Positions 33,890 to 43,863 of a stretch of DNA of 64,000 bases are shown here, one piece after another (position 1 is the stretch's first letter; each line of letters opens with the position of its first letter). The notes under the pieces were generated by a model. It did no database searches and was not told the DNA's origin. It was given only the letters and a program-made list of their open reading frames with translations. Source of the DNA: Pseudomonas sp. FP1742. GTDB lineage: Bacteria > Pseudomonadota > Gammaproteobacteria > Pseudomonadales > Pseudomonadaceae. A program made the translations under genes and the position numbers. The stretch is taken from assembly GCF_030687145.1 (NCBI RefSeq), contig NZ_CP117460.1:5146001-5210000 (forward strand). Reading direction: 5' to 3'.

Positions 33890-34849
33890 TCAGGCTGGAA
33901 TGGATTGCTCCAGCGCCACACCCGCGCCAACAAGGCCGGAATACGGCGCTGTCACCAGCCACACCGGAATGCCTTTGAAGTAATCGCTCATGCAACCCTT
34001 GTCGGCAAAGCACCGGGCGAAACCGCTTTTAACGAAAAAGTCGGCAAACCGTGGAATCACCCCGCCAACGATGTACACACCACCCCGTGCACCGGTGGTC
34101 AGCACATTGTTGCCGGCCACGCGGCCGAGCCAGCAGCAGAACTGCTCAAGCACTTCCATGGCGATCGGATCACCCGCCAGCCCGGCCGCCGTGATCGCCT
34201 CAGGTGTGTCGAGCACAGGCGTGTGACCATCCACCGCGCAGATCGCCCGGTAGACCCGCGGCAAACCACTGCCGCTCAATGCCGTTTCAGCGCTGACATG
34301 GCCGATCTCGTTGTAGATGTGTTGCCACAGTTGGGTTTCCCGCGGGCTGCTCAGCGGCAGATCGACGTGACCGCCCTCCCCCGGCAACGCGGCAAAACGG
34401 CCTTCGCCCAGATCGAGCAACGTGCCTACGCCCAAGCCGGTACCCGGACCGATCACCACCGCCGGCCGCAACGGCTCCGGCGTGCCTTCGCAGACCACCC
34501 GGAACTCGCCCGGCTGCAAGCGGGTCATGCCCAGCGCCATGGCCGAAAAATCGTTGACCAGCAGCAGTTGATCCACCTGCAAGGTCTTGCAGAAACCCTT
34601 GCGGCTGAGCCGCCAGTGATTGTTGGTGAACTTGAATTCATCACCGCTCACAGGGCCCGCCACCGACAGGCACACCGAACCGATCGCACCCGGCGCCAGG
34701 CCGAGCCCGTTCAGGTACAGCGCAATCGCTTCTTCCGGGGTGGAGTGGTCTGCCGTTGCCAGCACCTGGACTGATTCCAGCTGCTGGTTTTTCCACAACG
34801 CGAAACGTGCGTTGGTCCCACCGATGTCACCGACCAAAGCCAGTTTCAA
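33890..34849 (-). CDS. glk: glucokinase
   Basis: The 319-residue cytoplasmic kinase has the ATP phosphate-binding start [14 protein letters not shown], the sugar-binding [12 protein letters not shown] with catalytic aspartate, [14 protein letters not shown] and EGGHVDLPL, and the C-terminal [13 protein letters not shown]. It phosphorylates glucose imported by GtsABCD. ATG at 34849 overlaps the edd stop by 4 bp (ATGA). Confidence 0.95.
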   Translation of the reverse strand: MKLALVGDIGGTNARFALWKNQQLESVQVLATADHSTPEEAIALYLNGLGLAPGAIGSVCLSVAGPVSGDEFKFTNNHWRLSRKGFCKTLQVDQLLLVNDFSAMALGMTRLQPGEFRVVCEGTPEPLRPAVVIGPGTGLGVGTLLDLGEGRFAALPGEGGHVDLPLSSPRETQLWQHIYNEIGHVSAETALSGSGLPRVYRAICAVDGHTPVLDTPEAITAAGLAGDPIAMEVLEQFCCWLGRVAGNNVLTTGARGGVYIVGGVIPRFADFFVKSGFARCFADKGCMSDYFKGIPVWLVTAPYSGLVGAGVALEQSIPA

Positions 34850-36672
34850 TTAAGCGTCTCCAGGGCAGAAGTAAAGGCGCTGGCGCCTTGCTCTGCGGAG
34901 CTGAAGGCCATGCGCATGAAACCAAACAGTTCGCGACCGGTGCCGATGTTGTTGCCCAACAGACCTTTGGCCGGCTCCCGTGCTGCGAATTCTTCGGCGT
35001 CCACCTTAAGCTCCAGGGTGCCTTTGACGCCATCGACGCGGATGATATCGCCCTCACGCACCCGTGCCAAAGCACCGCCCACATAAGCTTCGGGGCTGAC
35101 GTGGATCGCCGCCGGGATTTTCCCCGAGGCGCCGGACATGCGCCCGTCAGTCACCAACGCAACTTTGAAGCCACGGTCCTGCAACACGCCGAGGAACGGC
35201 GTCATTTTGTGCAGTTCCGGCATGCCGTTGGAGCGTGGCCCCTGGAAGCGCATCACCGCGACAAAATCCTTCTCCAGCAGCCCGGCCTTGAACGCATCGG
35301 CCAGGTCCTGCTGATCCTGGAACACCATGGCCGGGGCTTCGACGACCTGGTTTTCCAGGGCGACCGCCGAGACTTTCATCACGCCACGGCCGAGGTTGCC
35401 TTCCATCACCCGCAAACCGCCCTCTGCCGAGAATGCGCGAGCCACTGGGCGCAGGATGTTTTCGTCGAGGCTTTCGATCGGGCCTTCGCGCCAGACCAGC
35501 TCGCCGTTTTCGAGGAACGGCTCTTTGGTGTAGCGGCTCAGGCCGTGGCCGAGCACGGTGTTGACGTTTTCATGCAGCAGGCCGGCTTCCAGCAGTTCAC
35601 GGATCAGGAACGACATGCCGCCCGCTGCCTGGAAGTGGTTGATGTCGGCTTTGCCGTTCGGGTACACGTGGCTCAGGGTCGGCACCACCTCGGAGAGGTC
35701 GGCCATGTCCTGCCAAGTCAACTGGATGCCTGCGGCCATGGCGATGGCCGGCATGTGCAAAGTGTGGTTGGTCGAGCCGCCGGTGGCGTGCAGGGCCACG
35801 ATCGAGTTGACCAGCGAACGCTCGTCGACGATTTCGCCGATCGGCAGGAAGTTGCCATTCTGCTTGGTCAGGCGCGTGACCTGATGCGCCGCTTCGCGGG
35901 TCAGGGCATCGCGCAACGGGGTGTTCGGGTTGACGAACGAGGCGCCTGGCAAGTGCAGGCCCATGACTTCCATCAGCAACTGGTTGGTGTTGGCGGTGCC
36001 GTAGAAGGTGCAGGTGCCAGGGCTGTGGTAGGACTTCATCTCCGATTCCAGCAGCTCTTCGCGGGTCGCCTTGCCTTCGGCGTAGCGCTGACGCACATCG
36101 GCTTTCTGCTTGTTGGAGATGCCCGACACCATCGGCCCGCCCGGCACGAAAATCATCGGCAGATGACCGAAACGCAACGCGCCCATCATCAGGCCCGGCA
36201 CGATCTTGTCGCAGATGCCGAGCATCAGCGCGCCGTCGAACATGTTGTGGGACAGCGCCACGGCGGTGGACAACGCGATCACTTCACGGCTCGGCAGGCT
36301 CAGTTCCATGCCTGGCTCGCCCTGGGTCACGCCATCGCACATGGCTGGGGTGCCACCGGCGAACTGGCCGACGGAGCCGATTTCGCGCAGGGCTTTTTTG
36401 ATCTGTTCAGGAAAGACTTCGTACGGCTGGTGCGCCGAGAGCATGTCGTTATATGACGAAACAATTGCGATGTTGGCGGAGTTCATCATCCGCAAGCTGT
36501 GCTTGTCGTCGCTGCCACATCCGGCCACGCCGTGGGCGAAGTTGGCGCATTGCAGCTTGCCACGCATCGGGCCGTCACTGGCGGCGCCACGGATCAATGC
36601 AAGGTAAGCCTCACGTGTGGCGCGGCTGCGGGCGATAAGCCGTTCGGTGACCTCAAGGACGCGGGGATGCAT
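34846..36672 (-). CDS. edd: phosphogluconate dehydratase
   Basis: The 608-residue iron-sulfur dehydratase converts 6-phosphogluconate to KDPG. It has the IlvD/Edd motifs: [34 protein letters not shown] with a cluster cysteine, [12 protein letters not shown] with another, and the C-terminal [17 protein letters not shown]. It heads the operon edd-glk-gltR-gtrS and diverges from gap, with two HexR boxes between them. Confidence 0.96.
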   Translation of the reverse strand: MHPRVLEVTERLIARSRATREAYLALIRGAASDGPMRGKLQCANFAHGVAGCGSDDKHSLRMMNSANIAIVSSYNDMLSAHQPYEVFPEQIKKALREIGSVGQFAGGTPAMCDGVTQGEPGMELSLPSREVIALSTAVALSHNMFDGALMLGICDKIVPGLMMGALRFGHLPMIFVPGGPMVSGISNKQKADVRQRYAEGKATREELLESEMKSYHSPGTCTFYGTANTNQLLMEVMGLHLPGASFVNPNTPLRDALTREAAHQVTRLTKQNGNFLPIGEIVDERSLVNSIVALHATGGSTNHTLHMPAIAMAAGIQLTWQDMADLSEVVPTLSHVYPNGKADINHFQAAGGMSFLIRELLEAGLLHENVNTVLGHGLSRYTKEPFLENGELVWREGPIESLDENILRPVARAFSAEGGLRVMEGNLGRGVMKVSAVALENQVVEAPAMVFQDQQDLADAFKAGLLEKDFVAVMRFQGPRSNGMPELHKMTPFLGVLQDRGFKVALVTDGRMSGASGKIPAAIHVSPEAYVGGALARVREGDIIRVDGVKGTLELKVDAEEFAAREPAKGLLGNNIGTGRELFGFMRMAFSSAEQGASAFTSALETLN

Positions 36673-36792
36673 GTGTAGAACTCCAGGCTAACGGATGTGG
36701 CGACCTGATTGTCTATGCTGATCAAACGCCGTTGTGATCGGGATGACAGACGGCTTTCTTGATCATTCGGACCAGTTGATTCAGGTCACTCG

Positions 36793-36807
36793 TTGTAGAT
36801 AAAACAA
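36793..36807. promoter_or_regulatory. HexR box 1 between edd and gap
   Basis: TTGTAGATAAAACAA is an exact TTGT-N7-ACAA match. It lies 120 bp before edd and 85 bp before gap. Confidence 0.75.
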
Positions 36808-36854
36808 AATATTGCCACTAAAAAGGCTTGTTTTCTATTTTTTTGCGAATAATC

Positions 36855-36869
36855 TTGTAATTCCAACAA
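36855..36869. promoter_or_regulatory. HexR box 2 between edd and gap
   Basis: TTGTAATTCCAACAA is a second exact TTGT-N7-ACAA match, 22 bp before the gap start codon. It overlaps AACAACAAAAC (36865-36875), which may also serve as a Crc/Hfq site in the gap leader. Confidence 0.75.
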
Positions 36870-36891
36870 CAAAACGACGGCGGCGCTGTAA

Positions 36892-37893
36892 ATGACTCTT
36901 CGAATCGCAATCAATGGTTTTGGCCGTATCGGCCGTAATGTCCTGCGCGCACTGTATACCCAAGGCTATCGCCAGGATCTGCAGATCGTGGCAATCAACG
37001 ACCTGGGCGACAGCTCGATGAATGCTCACCTCCTGAAATACGACACCGTTCACGGCACATTCGATGCCGATGTCCAGCACGATCAGGAAAGCCTGACCGT
37101 CAACGGCGACCGTATTTCGGTCAGCGCCATTCGCAACCCGGCCGAATTGCCTTGGGCCGCGGAGAAGGTCGACGTCGTATTCGAATGCACCGGTCTGTTC
37201 ACCGACCGTGCCAAAGCCGCCGCCCATATTACGGCCGGCGCGCGCAAAGTGATTATCTCGGCCCCGGCCAAAGGCGCCGACGCCACTGTGGTTTATGGGG
37301 TTAACCACGACATTCTGCGCCAGTCGCACCAGATCATCTCCAACGCCTCGTGCACCACCAACTGTCTGGCCCCGGTGGCCCAGGTGCTGCACCGCGAGCT
37401 GGGCATCGAAAGCGGTCTGATGACCACTATTCACGCCTACACCAACGACCAGAACCTGACCGACGTCTACCACACCGACCCGTACCGCGCCCGTTCCGCC
37501 ACCCAGAACATGATCCCGAGCAAGACTGGCGCCGCTGAAGCGGTAGGCCTGGTGCTGCCGGACCTGGCGGGCAAACTGACTGGCATGGCGGTGCGTGTTC
37601 CGGTGATCAACGTATCGCTGGTGGACCTGACCGTGCAGCTCAAGCGCGAAGCGTCGGCCGATGAAGTCAATGCACTGCTCAAACAAGCCAGCCAGCACTC
37701 GAAGATTCTCGGCTACAACGCCCTGCCGCTGGTATCCAGCGACTTCAACCACAACCCACTGTCGTCGATCTTCGACGCCAACCACACCAAGTCCAGCGGC
37801 AAGCTGCTCAAAGTGCTGGCCTGGTACGACAACGAATGGGGCTTCTCCAACCGCATGCTCGATAACTGCCTGGCGCTCTGCAACGCAGAGTAA
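36892..37893 (+). CDS. gap: type I glyceraldehyde-3-phosphate dehydrogenase
   Basis: The 333-residue enzyme oxidises glyceraldehyde 3-phosphate made by KDPG aldolase. It has the NAD-binding INGFGRIGR (residues 7-15) and the active-site SCTTNC with C154. Family length is complete. Divergent position from edd and the HexR boxes mark it as the glycolytic, sugar-induced GAPDH (gap-1) rather than the gluconeogenic one. mgsA follows in the same direction. Confidence 0.95.
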   Translation: MTLRIAINGFGRIGRNVLRALYTQGYRQDLQIVAINDLGDSSMNAHLLKYDTVHGTFDADVQHDQESLTVNGDRISVSAIRNPAELPWAAEKVDVVFECTGLFTDRAKAAAHITAGARKVIISAPAKGADATVVYGVNHDILRQSHQIISNASCTTNCLAPVAQVLHRELGIESGLMTTIHAYTNDQNLTDVYHTDPYRARSATQNMIPSKTGAAEAVGLVLPDLAGKLTGMAVRVPVINVSLVDLTVQLKREASADEVNALLKQASQHSKILGYNALPLVSSDFNHNPLSSIFDANHTKSSGKLLKVLAWYDNEWGFSNRMLDNCLALCNAE

Positions 37894-37911
37894 ACCGTGG
37901 AGCAGCAACCG

Positions 37912-38376
37912 ATGATCGGTATCAGCTTTACGCAAAAGACCATGGCGGCGCGCAAGCGTATCGCCCTGGTCGCCCATGACCACTGCAAAGTGTTTTTGTT
38001 GGACTGGGCCGAGCGACAGAAAGACAAACTCGCGCAGCATGAACTGATCGCCACCGGCACCACGGGGTTGTTGTTGCAACAACGCCTCGGCCTGCCGGTA
38101 GAAAGCATGATCAGCGGTCCACTGGGCGGCGACCAGCAACTCGGCGCGCAAATCGCCGAGCAGCGGGTCGACATGCTGGTGTTCTTCTGGGACCCGTTCG
38201 AACCGCAACCCCACGACCCGGACATCAAGGCATTACTGCGGGTCGCGGCGGTGTGGAACATCCCGGTGGCCTGCAACGAATGCAGCGCCGACTACCTGCT
38301 CAGCAGCCCGTTGATGGATCAGGCTCACGAACACCGCATCCCGGATTACGCGACCTATCTGCAGGGGCGCGGGTAA
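37912..38376 (+). CDS. mgsA: methylglyoxal synthase
   Basis: The 154-residue enzyme converts dihydroxyacetone phosphate to methylglyoxal and phosphate, a bypass when triose phosphates build up. It has KRIALVAHDHCK at the start, TGTTG for phosphate binding, the SGPLGGDQQLGAQI block with the catalytic aspartate, and FFWDPFEPQPHDPD. ATG at 37912 follows GTGGAGCAGC; the in-frame GTG at 37897 was rejected. It lies 18 bp after gap, so the two are likely co-transcribed under HexR. Confidence 0.92.
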   Translation: MIGISFTQKTMAARKRIALVAHDHCKVFLLDWAERQKDKLAQHELIATGTTGLLLQQRLGLPVESMISGPLGGDQQLGAQIAEQRVDMLVFFWDPFEPQPHDPDIKALLRVAAVWNIPVACNECSADYLLSSPLMDQAHEHRIPDYATYLQGRG

Positions 38377-38403
38377 AGCGCTGGCATAAATCCTCTGTGA
38401 CAA

Positions 38404-38461
38404 CAGGCTCGCTCCCACAGGGCAATACACATCCCTGTGGGAGCGGGCTTGCCCGCGAAGG
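38404..38461. repeat. short, partly decayed REPIN
   Basis: AGGCTCGCTCCCACAGGG and CCCTGTGGGAGCGGGCTTG are inverse partners with under 15 bp between; the left arm lacks the inner half. Confidence 0.7.
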
Positions 38462-38501
38462 CGTCAAGTCAGCCAACTCAAATTCTGAACTCAGCCAACA
38501 G

Positions 38502-38514
38502 CCCCCCCCCCCCC
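38502..38514. repeat. homopolymeric tract of 13 C
   Basis: An uninterrupted run of 13 C lies 12 bp beyond the stop codon of the minus-strand DUF6124 gene. It is in no gene. Confidence 0.85.
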
Positions 38515-38525
38515 GCCACTGGGAA

Positions 38526-38888
38526 TTACTCAGTCGGCACCACCTTATCCAGCACCTGATTCACAGCCAGTTCAGCCAACATCACCACCTGCGCGATACC
38601 CAGCAGGGTTTTGCGGTGGGTGCCTTCCAGCAAGGCCGCGAAGTCGTTGAGCATGACGGTGGCCGAGCCCAGGGTTTCGCTGGCGTTGACCAGCATCGGC
38701 TCGGTGGCGGCCGCCGGGTTGGCCAGGTACAGCTTGTTGGGTTGGTAGGGTGTGGCCATGACCGTGGCCGCCGGGTTGAGGTAATGGTCGAGGGCGCGCT
38801 CGGCGGCTTCGTTGAGTTTTCTGGAATCGGGGGATTCGTAGGGGGAGACCGGATCGGTGACCGGTGGGTTAGGCGTAGGCTTTATCAT
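38526..38888 (-). CDS. DUF6124 family protein (copy 2)
   Basis: The 120-residue protein has the classic DUF6124 layout: a proline-rich N-terminus MIKPTPNPPVTDPVSPYES, the helix RKLNEAAERALDHYLNP, LYLANPAAATEPMLVNASETL, and the C-terminal helix GIAQVVMLAELAVNQVLDKV. It is a distant paralogue of the protein at 2053-2424 (shared AERALDHYL / IKRALDYYL, MLAELAVN). Function unknown; no signal peptide. ATG at 38888 lies just after a hairpin (38894-38916) and behind a leader with the same folded layout as copy 1. Confidence 0.85.
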   Translation of the reverse strand: MIKPTPNPPVTDPVSPYESPDSRKLNEAAERALDHYLNPAATVMATPYQPNKLYLANPAAATEPMLVNASETLGSATVMLNDFAALLEGTHRKTLLGIAQVVMLAELAVNQVLDKVVPTE

Positions 38889-39105
38889 TTTCAGGTTCCA
38901 AAATAATGCTGGAACCTCTTCTCTGCTAAAAGAAGGGGTGACAGCTGAACGCAGGTTAGCAGACCGGGGAACCTAAGGAAGCCGGCGCGCCGAAGCGCCC
39001 TGCGTACAGCCGCCATCAAATGCAGGCATGGAGCCTGACTGATAGTGCGCGTACGACCTTAGGTTAACCACGGGCTGCTAAACCCGATCACTGGGAATCA
39101 GTGAT
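38889..39105 (-). promoter_or_regulatory. candidate structured RNA leader of the DUF6124 gene (copy 2)
   Basis: Read on the minus strand: hairpin A is ATCACTG/CAGTGAT (39099-39105 with 39087-39093). The long helix B pairs GTTTAGCAG-CCCG-GG-AACCTAAGG (39083 to 39057) with CCTTAGGTT-CC-CGG-CTGCTAAC (38978 to 38955). The UUCG hairpin GG-GCGC/GCGC-g-CC (39000 to 38984) keeps the bulged G. AGCTGTCACCCCTTC (38945 to 38931) is conserved. TTAGCAGA recurs at 38929-38922 and can pair with TCTGCTAA at 38963-38956. A last hairpin GGTTCCA/TGGAACC (38894-38916) sits before ATG, with AGAAGAGG on its 5' side. The rest of the gap up to 39357 holds only the promoter side of the CoA transferase gene. Confidence 0.6.
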
Positions 39106-39357
39106 GCGAATCAAGTTACCGACCGGCCCCAAGGCGCACAAGCCGGCGGATTCTGGCGCAGGCGTAGGCAACGGCGCAAGGTTTCGTGGGCTTTAGGACG
39201 TAACACAGGGTGTCGTTAAACATTCATTCTGGATCGTGTGTATTGGCGCTCGGAAATCGATGAATACCCTGACAGATCGGTCTTGCTCCCACAGGATTTC
39301 ATCTGGCCGAGCCGTCTTTTTGAACTATGCTCGGGCTCTCGCTCCGGAGGGCCTTCG

Positions 39358-40689
39358 ATGACTGATTTACTCACGTCCATTCAAGCCGCACTCGGCTTGC
39401 CTCACATCCCAATCCCGTTCACCTCGAGCGGCGCCCTGCCCTCGGCTTTTGCCGTGACCGATCTGGCCTGCGCCAGCATCGCCGCCGCCGGCCAGGCCGC
39501 CAGCGAACTGCTGCATCAACAAACCGGTCGCTTGCCCAGCCTTGAAGTTGACCGCCGCCTGGCGTCGTTCTGGTTCGCCACCTCGATCCGCCCCGTGGGT
39601 TGGAGCGTCCCGCCGTTGTGGGATCCGGTCGCCGGCGACTATGCAACCAAGGATGGCTGGATCCGCCTGCACACCAACGCGCCCCATCACCGCGCCGCTG
39701 CTGAATCAGTGCTCGGCGCCTGTGCCGACCGCACAGCGATGGCGAGCAAAGTGGCTCAGTGGGCCAAGAGCGATCTGGAACAGGCGGTGGTCGAGGCCGG
39801 TGGTTGCGCCGCCGAGATGCGCAGCTGGAAGCAATGGCAAGCTCACCCCCAAGGTCGGGCCGTGAACGCCGAGCCGTTGATTCAGTTCAGCGTCGGTGGC
39901 AACCAAACCGCCAAACCGTGGCAGGGCTCGGTGGCGCAACCGTTGGCCGGGATCAAGGTGCTGGACCTCACGCGAGTGCTCGCCGGCCCGATCGCCAGCC
40001 GCTTCCTCGCCGGGCTCGGCGCCGATGTGCTGCGCATCGACCCACCGACCTGGAACGAACCGGGGGTGGTGCCGGAAGTCACCTTGGGCAAACGTTGTGC
40101 GCGCCTGGATCTGCACGACAAAGCCGATCGCGCGGTATTCGAAAGCCTGCTCAAAGACGCCGACATTCTGCTCCACGGCTACCGCGCCGATGCTTTGGAA
40201 CGCCTGGGTTACGGCACCGCCCAACGCCAGGCACTGGCCCCCGGCCTGATCGATGTTTGTCTCAACGCCTACGGCTGGAGCGGCCCTTGGCAGAACCGTC
40301 GCGGCTTCGACAGCCTGGTGCAGATGAGCAGCGGGATTGCCGACGCGGGCATGCACTGGAAGAAGGCGGATAAACCGACACCGCTGCCGGTCCAGGCCCT
40401 TGACCATGCCACCGGGTATTTGATGGCGGCCAGTGCGATCAAGCTATTGGGGCACGGTGGCTCTGCACGGTTGTCACTGGCACGGACGGCGAAGCTGTTG
40501 ATCGAGCATGGCACCGGAACCAACGAGCCATTGCGCGCAGAGGATGACCTCGATCAAGGGATGTTGATTGAGCAAACACCGTGGGGGCCAGCCCATCGGT
40601 TGCAGGTGCCGTTGAAGATCACCGGGACGCCACTGCAGTGGGCGCTGCCAGCCGGGGAATTGGGTGCCCATCGCGCGCAGTGGTGGTGA
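39358..40689 (+). CDS. CaiB/BaiF family CoA transferase
   Basis: The 443-residue protein has the family III CoA-transferase core in its second half: GIKVLDLTRVLAGPIASRFLAGLGADVLRID from about residue 200, LGKRCARLDL, ADILLHGYRADALERLGYG and SGPWQNRRGFDSLVQMSSGIA. The first 190 or so residues precede that core, unlike short single-domain members. The aspartate expected to carry the CoA ester can be placed near the LTRVLAGP-to-ADI region only by alignment. ATG at 39358 has CCGGAGGG upstream; the longer frame from 39238 lacks a ribosome site. Substrate unknown; it stands alone. Confidence 0.82.
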   Translation: MTDLLTSIQAALGLPHIPIPFTSSGALPSAFAVTDLACASIAAAGQAASELLHQQTGRLPSLEVDRRLASFWFATSIRPVGWSVPPLWDPVAGDYATKDGWIRLHTNAPHHRAAAESVLGACADRTAMASKVAQWAKSDLEQAVVEAGGCAAEMRSWKQWQAHPQGRAVNAEPLIQFSVGGNQTAKPWQGSVAQPLAGIKVLDLTRVLAGPIASRFLAGLGADVLRIDPPTWNEPGVVPEVTLGKRCARLDLHDKADRAVFESLLKDADILLHGYRADALERLGYGTAQRQALAPGLIDVCLNAYGWSGPWQNRRGFDSLVQMSSGIADAGMHWKKADKPTPLPVQALDHATGYLMAASAIKLLGHGGSARLSLARTAKLLIEHGTGTNEPLRAEDDLDQGMLIEQTPWGPAHRLQVPLKITGTPLQWALPAGELGAHRAQWW

Positions 40690-40702
40690 TCATCAGATAG
40701 CT

Positions 40703-40766
40703 ATCGCGGGCAAGCCCGCTCCCACAGGTACAGCGTGATCCTGTGGGAGCGTGGCTTGCCCGCGAT
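40703..40766. repeat. REPIN with short spacer
   Basis: ATCGCGGGCAAGCCCGCTCC and its inverse (with an extra T in GAGCGTGGCTTG) are separated by about 20 bp. The following 200 bp up to arcD are AT-rich promoter DNA. Confidence 0.85.
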
Positions 40767-40983
40767 GAGGCCAGAACAGTCACTGCAAATACCTCAACGC
40801 TGCAAAGCAGTGACTTTTAACTAAATAGATAAAGCGAAATAACCTTAATCAATTAGTCTCAATAGCGTCTTTTATTTATCGCTGAATAATCTATAGCTTC
40901 AGCGCCTGCTTTTTTTACATCAACATCTGTATGCCCGACAAAGATACATAAGTCTTTCAATAACAATGGAATGTGCCCATGCA

Positions 40984-40997
40984 CTGATCTATATCAG
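40984..40997 (+). promoter_or_regulatory. ANR (FNR-type) box of the arcDABC promoter
   Basis: CTGATCTATATCAG fits the ANR consensus TTGAT-N4-ATCAA with one outer mismatch on each side, keeping a perfect dyad. Its centre lies about 68 bp before the arcD start. arcDABC is a known ANR target, induced when oxygen is low. Confidence 0.75.
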
Positions 40998-41058
40998 CTG
41001 ATTGAACAGCCAACGGAATTACGCTGTGGCCTCTCTTCTCCTGCAATGGAGTCATGCA

Positions 41059-42486
41059 ATGTCTGAAAACCCCGGAAAACTGAAACTCGGCGCGCTTGTT
41101 GCGTTAGTGGTCGGTTCAATGATTGGTGGCGGGATCTTTTCTTTGCCCCAGAACATGGCCGCCAGTGCTGACGTCGGTGCTGTTCTGATTGGTTGGGCAA
41201 TTACCGCGGTGGGCATGCTGACCCTGGCCTTCGTCTTCCAGACCCTGGCCAATCGCAAGCCTGAGCTGGATGGCGGTGTTTATGCCTACGCCAAGGCCGG
41301 TTTCGGCGACTACATGGGTTTCTCGTCGGCCTGGGGATACTGGATCAGTGCCTGGCTGGGCAATGTGGGTTACTTCGTTCTGTTGTTCAGCACCCTCGGT
41401 TACTTCTTCCCGCTATTTGGAGAGGGAAATACTCCTGCCGCCGTCATCGGTGCTTCGCTGCTGCTTTGGGCCGTGCACTTTCTGGTTTTACGAGGAATCA
41501 AGGAAGCGGCGTTCATCAACCTGGTGACCACCGTCGCCAAGGTCGTACCGCTGCTGCTGTTTGTGTTGATCGCATTGTTCGCCTTCAAACTGGAGATCTT
41601 CACCGCCGACATTTGGGGCATCAAAAACCCTGATCTGGGCACTGTGATGAACCAGGTGCGCAACATGATGCTGGTCACTGTGTGGGTGTTCATCGGCATC
41701 GAAGGCGCGAGCATCTTCTCGGCCCGTGCCGAAGTACGCAGCGATGTGGGTAAAGCCACCGTCATCGGGTTCATCACCGTGCTGCTGTTCCTGATGCTGG
41801 TGAACGTGTTGTCCCTGGGGATCATGACCCAACCCGCGCTGGCGAAACTGCAGAACCCATCGATGGCCGCGGTGCTGGAACATGTGGTCGGTCACTGGGG
41901 CGCGGTGCTGATCAGCGTCGGCCTGATCATTTCCTTGCTCGGGGCGCTGCTGTCGTGGGTGCTGCTGTGCGCGGAGATCATGTTCGCCGCCGCCAAGGAC
42001 CACACCATGCCGGCGTTTTTGCGCCGGGAAAACGCCAACCAGGTACCGGCCAACGCGCTGTGGCTGACCAACGCGATGGTGCAGCTGTTCCTGATCATCA
42101 CACTGTTTTCGGCCAGCACTTACCTGTCGCTGATCTACCTCGCCACCTCGATGATTCTGGTGCCGTACCTGTGGTCGGCGGCTTATGCCGTGCTGCTGGC
42201 GGTACGCGGCGAGAGCTATGAAAACGCCCTGGCCGAACGCAGAAAAGATTTGATCATCGGTGGCATCGCGTTGATCTACGCGATCTGGCTGCTGTACGCC
42301 GGCGGCGTCAAATACCTGCTGCTCTCCGCCCTGCTGTATGCCCCCGGCGCGCTCCTGTTCGCCAAGGCCAAGCTTGAAGTCGACAAACCGGTTTTCACTA
42401 ACGTCGAGAAGCTGATTTTCGCCGCCGTCGTCGTAGGCGCCCTGGTGGCGGCCTATGGGCTGTATGACGGCTTTCTGACCCTTTAG
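41059..42486 (+). CDS. arcD: arginine/ornithine antiporter
   Basis: The 475-residue inner-membrane APC-type transporter has about 12-13 helices. It begins with LGALVALVVGSMIGGGIFSLPQNMA, the unwound helix-1 motif of amino acid transporters. It exchanges external arginine for ornithine made by the deiminase pathway. ATG at 41059 has TGGAGTCATGCA upstream; the TTG at 41002 was rejected. First gene of arcDABC behind an ANR box. Confidence 0.94.
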   Translation: MSENPGKLKLGALVALVVGSMIGGGIFSLPQNMAASADVGAVLIGWAITAVGMLTLAFVFQTLANRKPELDGGVYAYAKAGFGDYMGFSSAWGYWISAWLGNVGYFVLLFSTLGYFFPLFGEGNTPAAVIGASLLLWAVHFLVLRGIKEAAFINLVTTVAKVVPLLLFVLIALFAFKLEIFTADIWGIKNPDLGTVMNQVRNMMLVTVWVFIGIEGASIFSARAEVRSDVGKATVIGFITVLLFLMLVNVLSLGIMTQPALAKLQNPSMAAVLEHVVGHWGAVLISVGLIISLLGALLSWVLLCAEIMFAAAKDHTMPAFLRRENANQVPANALWLTNAMVQLFLIITLFSASTYLSLIYLATSMILVPYLWSAAYAVLLAVRGESYENALAERRKDLIIGGIALIYAIWLLYAGGVKYLLLSALLYAPGALLFAKAKLEVDKPVFTNVEKLIFAAVVVGALVAAYGLYDGFLTL

Positions 42487-42537
42487 CACTGTTGTGAAAA
42501 GCAGCACCTGATTGTTTTCATCTGGAGGAACACGGTA

Positions 42538-43794
42538 ATGACCACGGAAAAAGTTAAGTACGGCGTCCATTCCGAAGCCGGAAAACTGCGCAAAGTCTTG
42601 GTTTGCTCCCCCGGCCTGGCCCACCAGCGGCTGACCCCGAACAACTGCGACGAACTGCTGTTCGATGATGTGCTGTGGGTCGCCCAGGCCAAGCGCGACC
42701 ACTTCGATTTCGTCACCAAAATGCGCGAGCGTGGTGTCGACGTGCTGGAAATGCACAACCTGCTGACCGACATCGTCGCCATCCCTGAAGCGCTGGACTG
42801 GATTCTGGAACGCAAGATCACCGCCAATTCGGTCGGCCTCGGCCTGGTCCATGAAGTGGGTGCCTGGCTACGTAGCCTGGAGCCACGCAAGATCGCCGAA
42901 TTCCTCATCGGCGGGGTTTCCGCCGACGACCTGCCGGACAGTTTCGGCGGCAAGACCATTCAGATGTTCCGCGACTTCCTCGGACACTCCAGCTTCATTC
43001 TGCCGCCGCTGCCCAACACTCAGTTCACCCGCGACACCACGTGCTGGATCTACGGCGGCGTGACCCTGAACCCGATGTACTGGCCGGCGCGCCGTCAGGA
43101 AACCCTGCTGGCCACCGCCATTTACAAATTCCACCCGCAGTTCACCCACGCCGACTTCCAGATCTGGTACGGCGACCCCGACCAGGACCACGGCAACGCC
43201 ACCCTTGAGGGCGGCGATGTGATGCCGATCGGCAACGGCGTGGTGTTGATCGGCATGGGCGAGCGCTCGTCCCGCCAGGCTATCGGCCAATTGGCGGTCA
43301 ACCTGTTCAAGAACAAAGCGGTGGAACGCGTCATCGTCGCCGGTCTGCCGAAATCCCGCGCGGCGATGCACCTGGACACCGTGTTCAGTTTCTGCGACCG
43401 CGACCTGGTGACGATTTTCCCGGAAGTGGTGAAGCAGATCGTCGCCTTCAGCCTGCGCCCCGATGAAAGCAAACCGGGCGGCATCGACGTTCGTCGTGAA
43501 GAAACCAGCTTCCTCGACACCGTGGCCAAGGCCCTCAACCTCAAGGCGCTGCGTGTCGTCGAAACCGGCGGTAACGCCTTCGCCGCCGAACGCGAGCAAT
43601 GGGACGACGGCAACAACGTGGTGGCGCTGGAGCCGGGCGTGGTCATCGGCTACGACCGCAACACTTACACCAACACCCTGCTACGCAAGGCCGGCGTGGA
43701 GGTCATCACCATCAGCGCCAGTGAACTCGGGCGCGGGCGCGGCGGTGGCCACTGCATGACCTGCCCGATCATTCGCGACCCTATCGATTATTAA
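42538..43794 (+). CDS. arcA: arginine deiminase
   Basis: The 418-residue enzyme hydrolyses arginine to citrulline and ammonia. It has [19 protein letters not shown] at the start, [19 protein letters not shown] and [13 protein letters not shown] with catalytic acid and histidine residues, and the C-terminal GGGHCMTCP where C406 is the nucleophile. The length is identical to P. aeruginosa ArcA. It follows arcD by 51 bp with CTGGAGG before the start. Confidence 0.96.
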   Translation: MTTEKVKYGVHSEAGKLRKVLVCSPGLAHQRLTPNNCDELLFDDVLWVAQAKRDHFDFVTKMRERGVDVLEMHNLLTDIVAIPEALDWILERKITANSVGLGLVHEVGAWLRSLEPRKIAEFLIGGVSADDLPDSFGGKTIQMFRDFLGHSSFILPPLPNTQFTRDTTCWIYGGVTLNPMYWPARRQETLLATAIYKFHPQFTHADFQIWYGDPDQDHGNATLEGGDVMPIGNGVVLIGMGERSSRQAIGQLAVNLFKNKAVERVIVAGLPKSRAAMHLDTVFSFCDRDLVTIFPEVVKQIVAFSLRPDESKPGGIDVRREETSFLDTVAKALNLKALRVVETGGNAFAAEREQWDDGNNVVALEPGVVIGYDRNTYTNTLLRKAGVEVITISASELGRGRGGGHCMTCPIIRDPIDY

Positions 43795-43863
43795 CTTTCG
43801 AGCCTTGGCCGATGCTTATCCAGCACGGCCGAGGGGATAACCGACACCCAAGGAGATCCAATC

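Noticed and set aside
34756..36456. 566-codon open frame opposite edd
   Set aside because: Antisense shadow of edd; composition is His/Arg/Gln-rich as expected from reverse-strand codons.
41488..42852. 454-codon open frame opposite arcD and the start of arcA
   Set aside because: It spans two genes of one operon on the opposite strand and is Gln/His/Asp-rich, as shadow frames are.
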